Shown here: piece after piece, positions 8,981 to 17,102 of the stretch
Numbering within the stretch: position 1 is the stretch's first letter
Layout of the letters: the number at the start of each line of letters is the position of its first letter
Origin: G963666935 sp963666935
GTDB lineage: Bacteria; Bacillota; Clostridia; Christensenellales; CAG-138
Direction: 5' to 3'
NCBI GenBank assembly: GCA_963666935.1
Contig: OY762936.1
Span: 2,046,001-2,110,000 of the forward strand
Length of the DNA stretch: 64,000 nucleotides
Notes under the pieces: model-generated
What the model saw: the letters and a program-made list of their open reading frames with translations, nothing else
Database searches by the model: none
What the model was told of the DNA's origin: nothing
Translations under genes and position numbers: made by a program

Positions 8981-9610
8981 TTAAAACCTGTTCAAATGGG
9001 CCTGTAAGGAATCCGTCAGCTTGCCGATATGCACGCCATCTACGAAAGAATGATGGACCTGAACGGAAAAGGGAAGGATCTTCTTTCCGTCTCGATCAAA
9101 ATATTTCCCCCAGTCAAATAAGGGAGTGGCATTCTCTTTTTTACCAGAGTTGGTGTGTGATATATGCGTATAGGACACCCACGGTATAGGGGAAAACTGA
9201 AACACATCATTGCCCAATGACCCTGTGAAATACTCTTTTTGCTTTGCGGCTTTTTGCGCCGCTGCAGAAACATAATTTTCTAAAGTTTCTTCCATTTCAA
9301 CATTCACAACTTTAAACAGTTCCGTATCCTTGTCCAAATACGTGAAGGCCGTATGAATCTTATCATAGAGCACAATTTGACCATTGAGAAAACGGTATCT
9401 GAATTCTTCAATTTCGTTTGCGCATTTTGAAACAGCAAAGATAAGTGACAGCGTAAAGGATAACTTCGCCACCCGTATTTTCTCCAAAAAATTTGTAACG
9501 TCCAGTTCTAATGTAACACAATAACAGGGCTCTATGCTGTTTCGGAATACTTGGCAGTGCAATGCCCTTTTCCATTTGGTTTCATCAATGACCTCATGCT
9601 TATTTTCCAT
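8981..9610 (-). CDS. chloramphenicol acetyltransferase-like protein
   Basis: This 209-residue protein belongs to the type A chloramphenicol O-acetyltransferase (CAT) family and has its normal length. The catalytic signature H-H-S-F-V-D-G lies near residues 186-192, and FSPIPWVSYTHIS fits the family's conserved FxxSxIPWxSF block. CAT works as a trimer and transfers acetyl from acetyl-CoA to the drug; chromosomal clostridial relatives are often of unproven specificity. A GAAGGAAG site precedes the ATG. It lies 45 bases downstream of a GNAT gene and may be co-transcribed with it. Actual resistance is not shown by sequence. Confidence 0.85.
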   Translation of the reverse strand: MENKHEVIDETKWKRALHCQVFRNSIEPCYCVTLELDVTNFLEKIRVAKLSFTLSLIFAVSKCANEIEEFRYRFLNGQIVLYDKIHTAFTYLDKDTELFKVVNVEMEETLENYVSAAAQKAAKQKEYFTGSLGNDVFQFSPIPWVSYTHISHTNSGKKENATPLFDWGKYFDRDGKKILPFSVQVHHSFVDGVHIGKLTDSLQAHLNRF

Positions 9611-9655
9611 AATAATCGTCTTCCTTCATTAGGTATAAGTGCAATCGCTAAGCAT

Positions 9656-10423
9656 TCATATGTTTGATTTCATTATGTTTTCAAAGCGCGTATTGCTGAT
9701 GGGATGATGGCTCAATACAACGCCGTTGTAAACAATACAAAAAGTCCCAAATGCGCATGGTGATTGTTGTGCAGATTCGGCATCATACAGTTCGACTAAG
9801 CGAGTGCTCAGATTCATTTTTTTTGCAGTTTGAAGAATGGCGTCTACATTTTTTACGGAATAGGGGCATTGCGGCGAACGCAGCACGGTCAAGCCCTCGG
9901 AATACTCCTGCAAAGACATTCCCTTGAATCGTGGGTCTTCAAATTCGGGGTCGAACTTCAACGCCAATAATTCAAAATCCGGCTTTGCATGGTCAACAAT
10001 CGCAAAGCCCTTTTTCAAAAAGATATCCTTTTTAGCCATGAACGAGCCATTTCGCGCAACCACGGCAACGCCTTTCATATTCAATTTCTTTGCCTCGTCG
10101 ATGCACGTTTCAATCAGCAAAGACGCATAACCTTTCCCTTTAAACTCATTTTTGAATCCAACAAAAATGCAATGGACAAACATATATCCGTCGGCACTGA
10201 CCGGGCGATGGGCATATTTCCCCGGTATATATTCAATCATGCCCTGGTATCCGCCCGATTCGGATATCAGCGCCTTAATTCGCAGCCCTTTGGGGTAGTA
10301 TTTGGCAAACCATTCAATCTTTCTTCTCAATTCCAGGTGTTTCCCAACATCCTTATAGCCACAAACTCCGTAATCAGCAATCGTATCCGGCGTTAAATCA
10401 ATAATTTGAATATCTGGAACCAT
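9656..10423 (-). CDS. GNAT acetyltransferase with YoaP-like C-terminus
   Basis: This 255-residue two-domain protein has an N-terminal GNAT fold (~20-150) with acetyl-CoA motif A seen as F-K-G-K-G-Y-A-S-L-L, and a C-terminal thioredoxin-like YoaP domain (~180-250) starting with LRSPQCPYSVKNVD and ending near VLSHHPIS. The combination matches the YoaP family of Bacillus and clostridia; the physiological acceptor is unknown. The ATG at 10423 has AAGGAGGCAGC upstream. It appears to lead a two-gene unit with the CAT-like gene, which is also an acetyltransferase. Confidence 0.85.
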   Translation of the reverse strand: MVPDIQIIDLTPDTIADYGVCGYKDVGKHLELRRKIEWFAKYYPKGLRIKALISESGGYQGMIEYIPGKYAHRPVSADGYMFVHCIFVGFKNEFKGKGYASLLIETCIDEAKKLNMKGVAVVARNGSFMAKKDIFLKKGFAIVDHAKPDFELLALKFDPEFEDPRFKGMSLQEYSEGLTVLRSPQCPYSVKNVDAILQTAKKMNLSTRLVELYDAESAQQSPCAFGTFCIVYNGVVLSHHPISNTRFENIMKSNI

Positions 10424-10738
10424 AAGCTGCCTCCTTGCATTTCATTGTGTTTATACTATCGTTTTATCTTCGGCATTGCAACCAGAAGTCACCAGATGAA
10501 TTTAGGATGTTACCTCAATATGTAACAAGAGCCAATCCAGACGGACCGGCTCTCAATGTGCTGTCGTTTTGCCATCGGCACAGCACGCTTGCGACAGCCC
10601 GCAAGCCTAGTGTTCGAAGGTATCCCCTACTGATGGCACTAAAGCGCTGCGCGCGCTCAGCTCAAATCAAAATTCCGGCGCCTCATTCTATGCACCAATA
10701 GGTTAAATAACTTTCGGTTGTACCCCATCCTTTCCGGC
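10424..10738 (-). other. intergenic region, no gene seen
   Basis: This 315-base gap holds only short frames without ribosome sites. One imperfect hairpin lies near 10530-10555 (GAGCC / GGCTC arms around TCC-GTCT-GGA on the minus strand), without a T-run. The segment could be a decayed insertion or an untranslated leader of the GNAT gene. No RNA family is recognised. Confidence 0.35.
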
Positions 10739-10954
10739 CTACTTTATTGCACCGATAACAATAAAAACAATGCCGGCAGCGCCAATAATGCCTGCCATTA
10801 CAAGGGATAAGGTGATGGCCGCCTTATCGGAGAGATTCTTCCCAAGTTTAAGCTTAATCAATTTGATAAGGCCAGGAGACTTTTTCAACGCCAGTCCTCC
10901 CACAACCAACATGTAGATGATGCATGCCAATCCACCAAGTGCCCATCCGTTCAT
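10739..10954 (-). CDS. small two-helix membrane protein
   Basis: This 71-residue protein has two predicted membrane helices (~5-22 and ~48-69) joined by a lysine-rich loop. AAAGGAG lies 8 bases before the ATG, so it is probably real. It sits downstream of the ABC-2 exporter operon on the same strand, 68 bases after the last permease gene, and may be its distal gene. I do not recognise a family. Confidence 0.6.
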   Translation of the reverse strand: MNGWALGGLACIIYMLVVGGLALKKSPGLIKLIKLKLGKNLSDKAAITLSLVMAGIIGAAGIVFIVIGAIK

Positions 10955-11022
10955 AACAATTCTCCTTTCTTAATAGTTAATATGCTTATCCTTTGGGTTT
11001 TTGAAGCCGGTTTATGATTTTG

Positions 11023-12039
11023 TCAGTGTTCAAGCCCTTTGCGGATCCGTGGAGCAGTATAAGCAAATACCGCAGCTGAAATCAAAACTACAATCCCACC
11101 ATAAAGCAGCAGGTTGGTCCATGTCATACTGCCGTTTATGATGGCGAGGTTGCCCTTGTAGATCCAATAGTAAGGTGACCAGTAAAGTACCCATTGCCAT
11201 TTGTCCGCTAGAAACTCGCATCCGGCTACGGAGGCTGCTAAGGGGAAAAACATCATCTTTGTAGATCCGACAGCCGTCATTACGTCATCACTATTAAGCC
11301 CCTGCAAAAACCCTATCATAATACTAATTAGCGATGAAACGAAAACGAATGCGAGTAGCTGAAGGAAGTTCACATTTTTTGACACCCCCATGATCAGAAC
11401 CATAAGCACGCAGCCTATCAACGTTAACATGACGCCAATCATGCTTTTACCGAAGATCCAACTTCTGCGGGAAATCGGAGCCACATTTATAGCGCTGACG
11501 GTGTTATCCATCTTTTCATCCACTATGTTGAGGGCAATAAGCATTCCAGCTAGCATCGTCGTAAGCAGGATGCCCATATTTGCCCAAAGCATTTTTATTG
11601 GAGGAGTTTTGACGCCAAAATCCTTGATAACTGCGGTAGAATCAGTTACCTGGCGATCATATTCGAAGAAGGTTTTGAGCATCTGTGCAAATTCAACGAC
11701 TTCCGTGGGCTCATTGCCTTGGGTTAATATAAAGGCATCTTCGCCCTGACCTGTGATACCAATATAGTTATCTCTGTCCATGATCCGGGCTTCTAGCGCA
11801 TCATAGTCCTTGACGTATTCAATCTTTGCATAGCGCTCTAGGTACGCAGCCATTTCAGGGTTCTGGTCTTCGATGAAGGCCAGATTAACGGTTGTATCTT
11901 CAATGCCCGGGGCAAAGAGATTGACCAAAATGGCAAGAACGATGGGAACGAAAATCATAAATATTGACATCATATTGCGCATACTGACCTTGAGATCCCT
12001 GCCAAATATAATCAGCATTTTTCTAAACATATAATGCAC
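11023..12039 (-). CDS. ABC-2 type transporter permease
   Basis: This 338-residue permease has one N-terminal helix (~15-37), an extracytoplasmic domain (~40-165) and a C-terminal block of five helices (~170-330), the ABC-2/NatB-type exporter layout. It is the last of a regulator-ATPase-permease-permease operon, with only 5 bases between it and the preceding permease gene. The two permeases probably form a heterodimer driven by the shared ATPase. The substrate may be a drug, peptide or sodium; the TetR control favours a toxic compound, but this is inference. Confidence 0.85.
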   Translation of the reverse strand: MHYMFRKMLIIFGRDLKVSMRNMMSIFMIFVPIVLAILVNLFAPGIEDTTVNLAFIEDQNPEMAAYLERYAKIEYVKDYDALEARIMDRDNYIGITGQGEDAFILTQGNEPTEVVEFAQMLKTFFEYDRQVTDSTAVIKDFGVKTPPIKMLWANMGILLTTMLAGMLIALNIVDEKMDNTVSAINVAPISRRSWIFGKSMIGVMLTLIGCVLMVLIMGVSKNVNFLQLLAFVFVSSLISIMIGFLQGLNSDDVMTAVGSTKMMFFPLAASVAGCEFLADKWQWVLYWSPYYWIYKGNLAIINGSMTWTNLLLYGGIVVLISAAVFAYTAPRIRKGLEH

Positions 12040-12044
12040 CTCCT

Positions 12045-13151
12045 CTAAACTGACAGTGTCCGCTTAAACCGAGCATTCGCCCAAGCAAAGAGCAGGATAG
12101 AACCTACAAGATAACCCAACGAAATCAGAAGCACAAACCCGACATCGCCTTGGATGAAGATTTCTTTGAACCCAAACACAATATAGTAGCTTGGTATAAA
12201 TTTAATCCACATCGGATTCCAGCTTGGCATGAAGTATGCCAGCGCAGGCAGCATCATTCCTATCATGAGCACATACATTGCGCCGAAGGACTTGACCATG
12301 TCGTCGTAATATCCGGTCATTACCAGCCCAATGCTGGAAACAAAAAGCCCCGAGGTAATCAATAAGGTGATGATTAAAAGATAATTTATCCTCGTTCCCA
12401 TGATTGGCACTGTTATCATCAGGGAGGTTACCAGCATCGTTACAGTCAACACCATCACTTTGCTCAATAGATATTTCCAGACCGGTGAAGGGGTAATGGC
12501 GTAAGCTTTGATAACCCCTTCCTTCTTATCAAGGAAAATATAAGCCGCAATGACGAAAAACCCCATCATGGCGCCGTTAAACGTAAGAAATACCGGCAGG
12601 AGGTTCTCGCGGTCGGTTAGCCTAACATTCCCGTCGGTAAGGGCGACCACTTTCTGGTTTTCGGCTGCCTTATAAAGCGCTTTGTCATTCTCTCCATGGA
12701 TGATACGCATCAGATCCTTAAGCTTCTCGGTCTCATTTCCCTGGAGGTAATAGGTATAATGCATCTCATAATCATCGGCGTCCATGGTGACTGACGCGCC
12801 TATTTTATGTTCCGTTTTGGCAAGCAGCACCATGTCTTCCTCTGATTCCAGAATATAGATTTTCGAGTCTTCTGTTTCATAAAGAAGGGCGTTGATTTGT
12901 TCTTTGTCAGCCTTGATCGTTACAGCTTCCGGCTGCCCGTCCAGATCCTTAATAGCATCTAGGTACTTCTCCTCGATAGTTGTCATCGGAAAATCAAGAT
13001 AGAGGTATTCTTTCTCCTTGTTATTGAAATTTTCCGGAACTACGAAAAGCAGTATAAACAGCAGGATTACGGCCATAAATATCTCGACATAGAAATAGAA
13101 ACCGCGGAAGGCTATAACAAGTTCCTTGATGAAACTGGACCAGAGCTTCAT
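12045..13151 (-). CDS. ABC-2 type transporter permease
   Basis: This 368-residue partner permease has the same topology as the next gene: an N-terminal helix (~18-40), a large extracytoplasmic domain (~41-190) and six C-terminal helices. It starts immediately at the end of the ATPase gene with no intergenic base, which implies translational coupling. Sequence divergence between the two permeases argues for a heterodimeric exporter rather than a recent duplication. Confidence 0.85.
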   Translation of the reverse strand: MKLWSSFIKELVIAFRGFYFYVEIFMAVILLFILLFVVPENFNNKEKEYLYLDFPMTTIEEKYLDAIKDLDGQPEAVTIKADKEQINALLYETEDSKIYILESEEDMVLLAKTEHKIGASVTMDADDYEMHYTYYLQGNETEKLKDLMRIIHGENDKALYKAAENQKVVALTDGNVRLTDRENLLPVFLTFNGAMMGFFVIAAYIFLDKKEGVIKAYAITPSPVWKYLLSKVMVLTVTMLVTSLMITVPIMGTRINYLLIITLLITSGLFVSSIGLVMTGYYDDMVKSFGAMYVLMIGMMLPALAYFMPSWNPMWIKFIPSYYIVFGFKEIFIQGDVGFVLLISLGYLVGSILLFAWANARFKRTLSV

Positions 13152-14012
13152 TCAAACCAGCTCCTTTCCGGTTACTTTAATGAAGATTTCTTCTAGTGTC
13201 GCCTCTTTGGTATGCATTGTACGTATATGCTTTGTAGCGATCAGTTCCTGGAGATGTTTCTTGTCGTTTTCATCGATTGTGGATAAGGTTTCGCTCTGGA
13301 GACGGCCGTTCTCGCCGTATTCTATCTTTACTAGGTCCTCACCGTACCTGAGTTTCAGGTTCTTTGGACTATCGATTAGTTTTATTTCGCCTTCGACGAT
13401 GAAAGCAACCCTGTCACATAGTTCGTCGGCGATGAACATGTTATGGGTAGTAAGGAAGATTGTGACGCCTTTCTCGTTTTCTTCTTTGATAATGCCTTTG
13501 ATTATTGCGGCAATGGCAGGATCCAGCCCCGTGGTCGGCTCATCCAAAAACCACAATTCAGGATTATTTATAAGTGAGCGGGCGAAAGTCAGACGATGTT
13601 TCATACCTTTGGAAAAATCGCCGGCTCTTACCTTCCCTTTTCCGTCCAGCCCAACCAGTTTGATCAATTCGTCGGGATCCCTTGTGGGCACGTCGAAGAG
13701 TTTTGAATAGAACTTTAGATTTTCCCGGGCTGTCATCTTGCTGTAAACATTGGATTGCTCGAACGACATTCCGATTTGATTGAACATTCTCCGCTTGAGT
13801 TCCCTGACGTCATAACCAGCAATTTGGACATTCCCTTTCTGCAGGCGCAAAAGCCCCGTTAGTATACCTTGTGTCGTAGACTTGCCTGCTCCGGACGGAC
13901 CAAGGAACCCGAATATCTCGCCCTTGGGAACATCGAAGCTGACATCCTTAACAGCGTACACATCGTCATTCGAGTAGGAATGATAGAGATTTTCAACGGT
14001 AATCATGCACAT
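13152..14012 (-). CDS. ABC transporter ATP-binding protein
   Basis: This 286-residue nucleotide-binding subunit has Walker A GPSGAGKST (~38-46), a signature loop of the form FSKGMKHRL instead of the usual LSGGQ, Walker B LWFLDEP followed by the D-loop TTGLDP, and the switch motif TTHN. The altered signature is common in the ABC-2 NatA/drug-exporter group. It follows the TetR gene by 12 bases and powers the two permeases downstream. Confidence 0.93.
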   Translation of the reverse strand: MCMITVENLYHSYSNDDVYAVKDVSFDVPKGEIFGFLGPSGAGKSTTQGILTGLLRLQKGNVQIAGYDVRELKRRMFNQIGMSFEQSNVYSKMTARENLKFYSKLFDVPTRDPDELIKLVGLDGKGKVRAGDFSKGMKHRLTFARSLINNPELWFLDEPTTGLDPAIAAIIKGIIKEENEKGVTIFLTTHNMFIADELCDRVAFIVEGEIKLIDSPKNLKLRYGEDLVKIEYGENGRLQSETLSTIDENDKKHLQELIATKHIRTMHTKEATLEEIFIKVTGKELV

Positions 14013-14024
14013 GCCTCCCTTTAA

Positions 14025-14666
14025 TCATAATTTATAGAAAGCTTTTTTTAAAATGTTCATATAGCGGTTCAAACCGTCCACCGCTGCGGAAAAGTCCAAC
14101 TTTTCGTCGGCTTCGAGTGACAATAGCTTTTCTTCTCCGAATTTTTCAAGTGCCCACCTGACTATTTTGACTGACTCAGCTATAGTAGAAGGGTCGCGGA
14201 ACTTTGAATAATCCACATTCCTGGTATATATGTCTTCATTTATCTGCAGGAAGTCCAGTCCGTAACCCTTGTAAAGTTCAATCACGCTATTGATATTGCC
14301 GGCATTTTTGTCTACCAGCATTTTCATCAAAAAATCAAACATATGTGGATATAGCTGGCTGTATTCCAATTTGATGATCGCAATTTGCTTGATCCTCTCA
14401 AAAAGGTCCGTTTCATCCCAATCGATCCGCTCGGCGATTTCATGGTACAATGTGTGGAGCACAAATTCTATCATGGTCTCGTATAGATCTTTTTTGCTGC
14501 TGAAGTAATGAAACAGCAATCCTTTCGATATACCAGCGTTTTTAACAATGTTGTTGGTGGAGGCTTTCTCATAGGGAGATGCAGCAAATTCCTCAATCGC
14601 TGCGTTTATGATCCGTCTTCTCTTATCCGGATCAATGCGTGAAATGCGGGAGATAACATCATCCAT
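14025..14666 (-). CDS. TetR family transcriptional regulator
   Basis: This 213-residue protein carries an N-terminal TetR helix-turn-helix (~15-60, with ASTNNIVKNAGISKGLLFHYFSSK), followed by an all-helical ligand-binding region. It is the first gene of the exporter operon and most likely represses it until the exporter substrate, or a related ligand, binds. Two inverted repeats overlapping the promoter just upstream are its likely operators. The start ATG at 14666 has GAAGAGAGA upstream. Confidence 0.92.
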   Translation of the reverse strand: MDDVISRISRIDPDKRRRIINAAIEEFAASPYEKASTNNIVKNAGISKGLLFHYFSSKKDLYETMIEFVLHTLYHEIAERIDWDETDLFERIKQIAIIKLEYSQLYPHMFDFLMKMLVDKNAGNINSVIELYKGYGLDFLQINEDIYTRNVDYSKFRDPSTIAESVKIVRWALEKFGEEKLLSLEADEKLDFSAAVDGLNRYMNILKKAFYKL

Positions 14667-14695
14667 AAGATCTCTCTTCTTTCATGGAGAACAAA

Positions 14696-14745
14696 TTGAC
14701 CATTCCGGTCAATGCCATGGTACCACAACCGACCAGTGTGGTCAA
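14696..14745 (-). promoter_or_regulatory. promoter with twin TetR-type operators
   Basis: On the minus strand -35 TTGACC (14745-14740) and -10 TACCAT (14722-14717) are 17 bp apart. Operator 1 (14696-14712) is a perfect 6-5-6 inverted repeat, TTGACC-N5-GGTCAA. Operator 2 (14729-14745) has the same form except that its first two bases are CC, and it contains the -35. Their centres are 33 bp apart, about three helical turns, which would let two dimers bind the same face. Confidence 0.8.
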
Positions 14746-14820
14746 TAGGGAATATTACAGTTTCTCAAAAGATACGCCTTTCGTTTGTATGACGGTTTCC
14801 GCCTTGTCGGTTCATATGCA

Positions 14821-14862
14821 CCAATAATAAAAGGCACCCCAAGGGGTGCCTTTTATTATTGG
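14821..14862 (-). terminator. terminator of ssrA
   Basis: A 20-bp perfect stem with an AA/TT loop spans this segment; its core GGCACCCC/GGGGTGCC is followed by TTTTATTATT on either strand, so it can work in both directions. The encoded CCA end of the tmRNA is part of the stem's outer edge. Confidence 0.85.
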
Positions 14863-15209
14863 TGGACGCGGGGGGAGTCGAACCCCCGTCCGAAAACCTG
14901 TTAACAGCATTTTCTCCGAGCGCAGCCGTTCTTTTAAAATTCCCTCTGTCAGGCCCCAAACGGCAGGGTCAAGACTTCGGTAGCTTCATAAATCCCGCTC
15001 GCCGCAAAGCTTAGGCGAGTTGGTTCCCCACATTGATGACGCCGGTTACCGCCGCCGTGGGAAGCTGCGGGCCGACGCGCCGCCTAGTTAGGCAGCGAGA
15101 GCTAAATTAGCTTTGCCAGTTAAATTAATTTTCCCGTTTTTATCGAAGTCCGGGTCTTCGGCTCGCTTATCCTGCCTCCACGATCCCCGTCGAAACCATG
15201 TACGCGCCC
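14860..15209 (-). ncRNA. ssrA: transfer-messenger RNA (tmRNA)
   Basis: This 350-nt tmRNA frees stalled ribosomes with SmpB. The 5' end reads GGGCGCG-TACATGGTTTCGACGGGGAT, and the 3' end has the T arm GGACGGGGGTTCGACTCCCCC, then CGCGTCC-ACCA with encoded CCA. The seven-base acceptor stem GGGCGCG/CGCGTCC pairs fully with one G-U. The tag frame (15117 to 15088) reads G-K-A-N-L-A-L-A-A-stop; the ALAA end is the ClpXP signal. The resume codon is placed by the flanking AACTGGCAAA, which resembles Bacillus subtilis. smpB lies two genes upstream in the same orientation. The exact resume codon is the least certain part. Confidence 0.96.
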
Positions 15210-15283
15210 ATGTCGGGCCGCTTTCACGGTTTTTGGGATGCGGAACGCGTCCGCTTGGCGGGCGCGTTCATTCCCTGGTTATT

Positions 15284-15310
15284 ATTATATCACATTGCCG
15301 TGTCTGTCAC
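15284..15310 (-). promoter_or_regulatory. possible ssrA promoter
   Basis: A consensus -10 TATAAT lies at 15289-15284 on the minus strand, with a weak -35 GTGACA 15 bp upstream. Transcription would begin near 15276 and leave a ~65-nt leader containing a GAACGCG/CGCGTTC hairpin to be removed before the mature 5' end at 15209. Confidence 0.5.
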
Positions 15311-15329
15311 CACGGGCTGAATCATTTTT

Positions 15330-16586
15330 TCACGCTCCGGTCATGCCTGCATCAAAATCCAGCGTGGCGAAATAATCTTCCGGCGTTTCCGCCCGGCGAA
15401 TCAGCTGTGTTGTGCCGTCGCTCTTGAGAAGCACTTCGGCGGAACGCAGCTTGCCGTTGTAATTGTAACCCATAGAGAAGCCGTGGGCTCCCGTATCGTG
15501 AATCACAACAAGATCCCCGATGTCGATCTTGGGCAGCATGCGGTCAATGGCAAATTTGTCGTTGTTCTCGCATAACGAGCCCGTAATGTCGTACATATGA
15601 TCCGCCGGCGCGTTTTCCTTGCCCATCACCGTGATGTAGTGATACGAGCCATAGATGGCGGGGCGCATCAAATTCGCGGCGCTGGCATCCAAGCCGATGT
15701 ACTGCTTATAAATATCCTTGCGGTGAATGGCCGTGGTCACCAAATATCCGTAGGGGCCAGTGATGAAGCGGCCAAGCTCGGTAAAGATCCGGGGCTTGAG
15801 GCTGCTTCCCGCAAACACTTCCTCATAAGCCTTGCGCACGTTCTCGCCGATCCTGCCAATGTCCGCCTTGAGCTGCTCCGGGCTGTAGGGAATGCCCACG
15901 CCGCCGGAAAGGTTTACGAATTCCACGCTGGCGCCCAATTCCTCGTTCAGTTCCCGGGCAACTTGGAACAGCAGCCGAGCCAATCCGGGATAATAGGCGG
16001 GATCCGTGGTGTTGGATGCCAAAAACGCGTGCAATCCAAAATGCTTCACGCCCTTTTGCATCAAAATGCGGAACGCTTCGCTCAGCTGCTTGCGGGTCAT
16101 GCCGTACTTTGCCTCGCCGGGGTTGCCCATGATGGTATTGCCCAGCTTGAACTCGCCGCCCGGGTTAAACCGGCAGCATATCGTATCCGGAATCCCGCCA
16201 TTTTTCTCGAGAAAATCAATGTGGGTAATGTCGTCGAGATTGATGATGGCATTGAGCGCCCGGGCAAGAACGAAATCTTTGGCAGGTGTTGCGTTGGAAG
16301 AGAACATAATCTTCTCCCCCGGAAGCCCAATGGCACGGCTAAGCATCAGCTCCGTGTAGGAAGAGCAGTCCATCCCGCATCCCTGATCCGCCAAAAGCTT
16401 CATCAAAATGGGGTTGGGCGTTGCCTTCACGGCAAAGTACTCGCAGAACCCCTCGTTCCAGGCAAACGCCTGCTGCAGTTCTTTGAGGTTGTCAAGGATC
16501 CCTCGTTCATCATAAATATGGAACGGGGTGGGATATTGTGCGGTAATCTCGCGCAGTTTCTGCTCATTAAAGGGGAGCGTTTTCAT
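15330..16586 (-). CDS. lysA: diaminopimelate decarboxylase
   Basis: This 418-residue PLP enzyme is of the LysA/ornithine decarboxylase group IV fold and should convert meso-diaminopimelate to lysine. The PLP lysine is in YFAVKATPNP (~54). LSGGVGIPY and FTELGRFITGPYG are the phosphate- and cofactor-binding loops, and GSLCENNDKFA carries the cysteine supplied across the dimer. The ATG has GGAGG 12 bases upstream. It lies between smpB and ssrA on the same strand. Related carboxynorspermidine decarboxylases are an alternative, but length and motifs favour LysA. Confidence 0.85.
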   Translation of the reverse strand: MKTLPFNEQKLREITAQYPTPFHIYDERGILDNLKELQQAFAWNEGFCEYFAVKATPNPILMKLLADQGCGMDCSSYTELMLSRAIGLPGEKIMFSSNATPAKDFVLARALNAIINLDDITHIDFLEKNGGIPDTICCRFNPGGEFKLGNTIMGNPGEAKYGMTRKQLSEAFRILMQKGVKHFGLHAFLASNTTDPAYYPGLARLLFQVARELNEELGASVEFVNLSGGVGIPYSPEQLKADIGRIGENVRKAYEEVFAGSSLKPRIFTELGRFITGPYGYLVTTAIHRKDIYKQYIGLDASAANLMRPAIYGSYHYITVMGKENAPADHMYDITGSLCENNDKFAIDRMLPKIDIGDLVVIHDTGAHGFSMGYNYNGKLRSAEVLLKSDGTTQLIRRAETPEDYFATLDFDAGMTGA

Positions 16587-16605
16587 TCGTGGGTAGCCTC
16601 CGTCG

Positions 16606-17079
16606 TTAATATGTATTTTTCATGCTACGCTCCATCTCCCGCTTCACGTCCCGGTCGGCGATGTCATGGCGCTTGTCATAGAGCTTTTTGCCCTTTGCCA
16701 CCGCCAGTTCCATCTTTACCAGCCCGTCCCGCATGTACAGGCGAAGGGGGATAAGGCTATATCCATCCGCCTGCGAGAGAATTAAGAGCTTGCGGATTTC
16801 GCTTTTGTGTAAAAGCAGCTTCCGCGGCCGGAAAGGATCCCGGTTATAGATGTTGCCCATTTCGTATGGACTCACATGCATGCCGATGATGAACGCTTCG
16901 CCGTTTTTGATCTGGGCATAGGAGTCTTTCAGGTTAACCTTGCCGCCGCGGATGCTCTTCACCTCGGTGCCCACCAGCGCCAAACCGCACTCGTAGGTAT
17001 CTTCGATAAAGTAATCATGCCGGGCTTTGCGGTTTTCCGCAAGCTGCTTCACGCCCTTTTTCACTGCCAAAACGTTCAC
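16606..17079 (-). CDS. smpB: SsrA-binding protein SmpB
   Basis: This 157-residue protein binds the tRNA-like domain of tmRNA and delivers it to stalled ribosomes. The OB-fold core starts with NRKARHDYFIEDTYECGLALVGTEVKSIRGG, and the basic tail DIADRDVKREMERSMK enters the mRNA channel. It starts at GTG (17079) with GGAGGGGAA just upstream. It follows rnr by 23 bases, the common rnr-smpB pairing, and its RNA partner ssrA is 1.4 kb downstream on the same strand. Confidence 0.97.
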   Translation of the reverse strand: MNVLAVKKGVKQLAENRKARHDYFIEDTYECGLALVGTEVKSIRGGKVNLKDSYAQIKNGEAFIIGMHVSPYEMGNIYNRDPFRPRKLLLHKSEIRKLLILSQADGYSLIPLRLYMRDGLVKMELAVAKGKKLYDKRHDIADRDVKREMERSMKNTY

Positions 17080-17102
17080 TTCCCCTCCGGTGGTTTATTT
17101 TA

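Noticed and set aside
8396..9007. 203-codon plus-strand frame
   Set aside because: It lies over the decayed minus-strand gene and the end of the CAT-like gene, has no ribosome site and reads as low-information sequence.
14765..14959. 64-codon frame over the ssrA terminator
   Set aside because: It runs through the tmRNA 3' end and its terminator stem, which are clearly RNA features.
15597..16754. 385-codon plus-strand frame opposite lysA and smpB
   Set aside because: Shadow of two firmly assigned minus-strand genes; no independent evidence.
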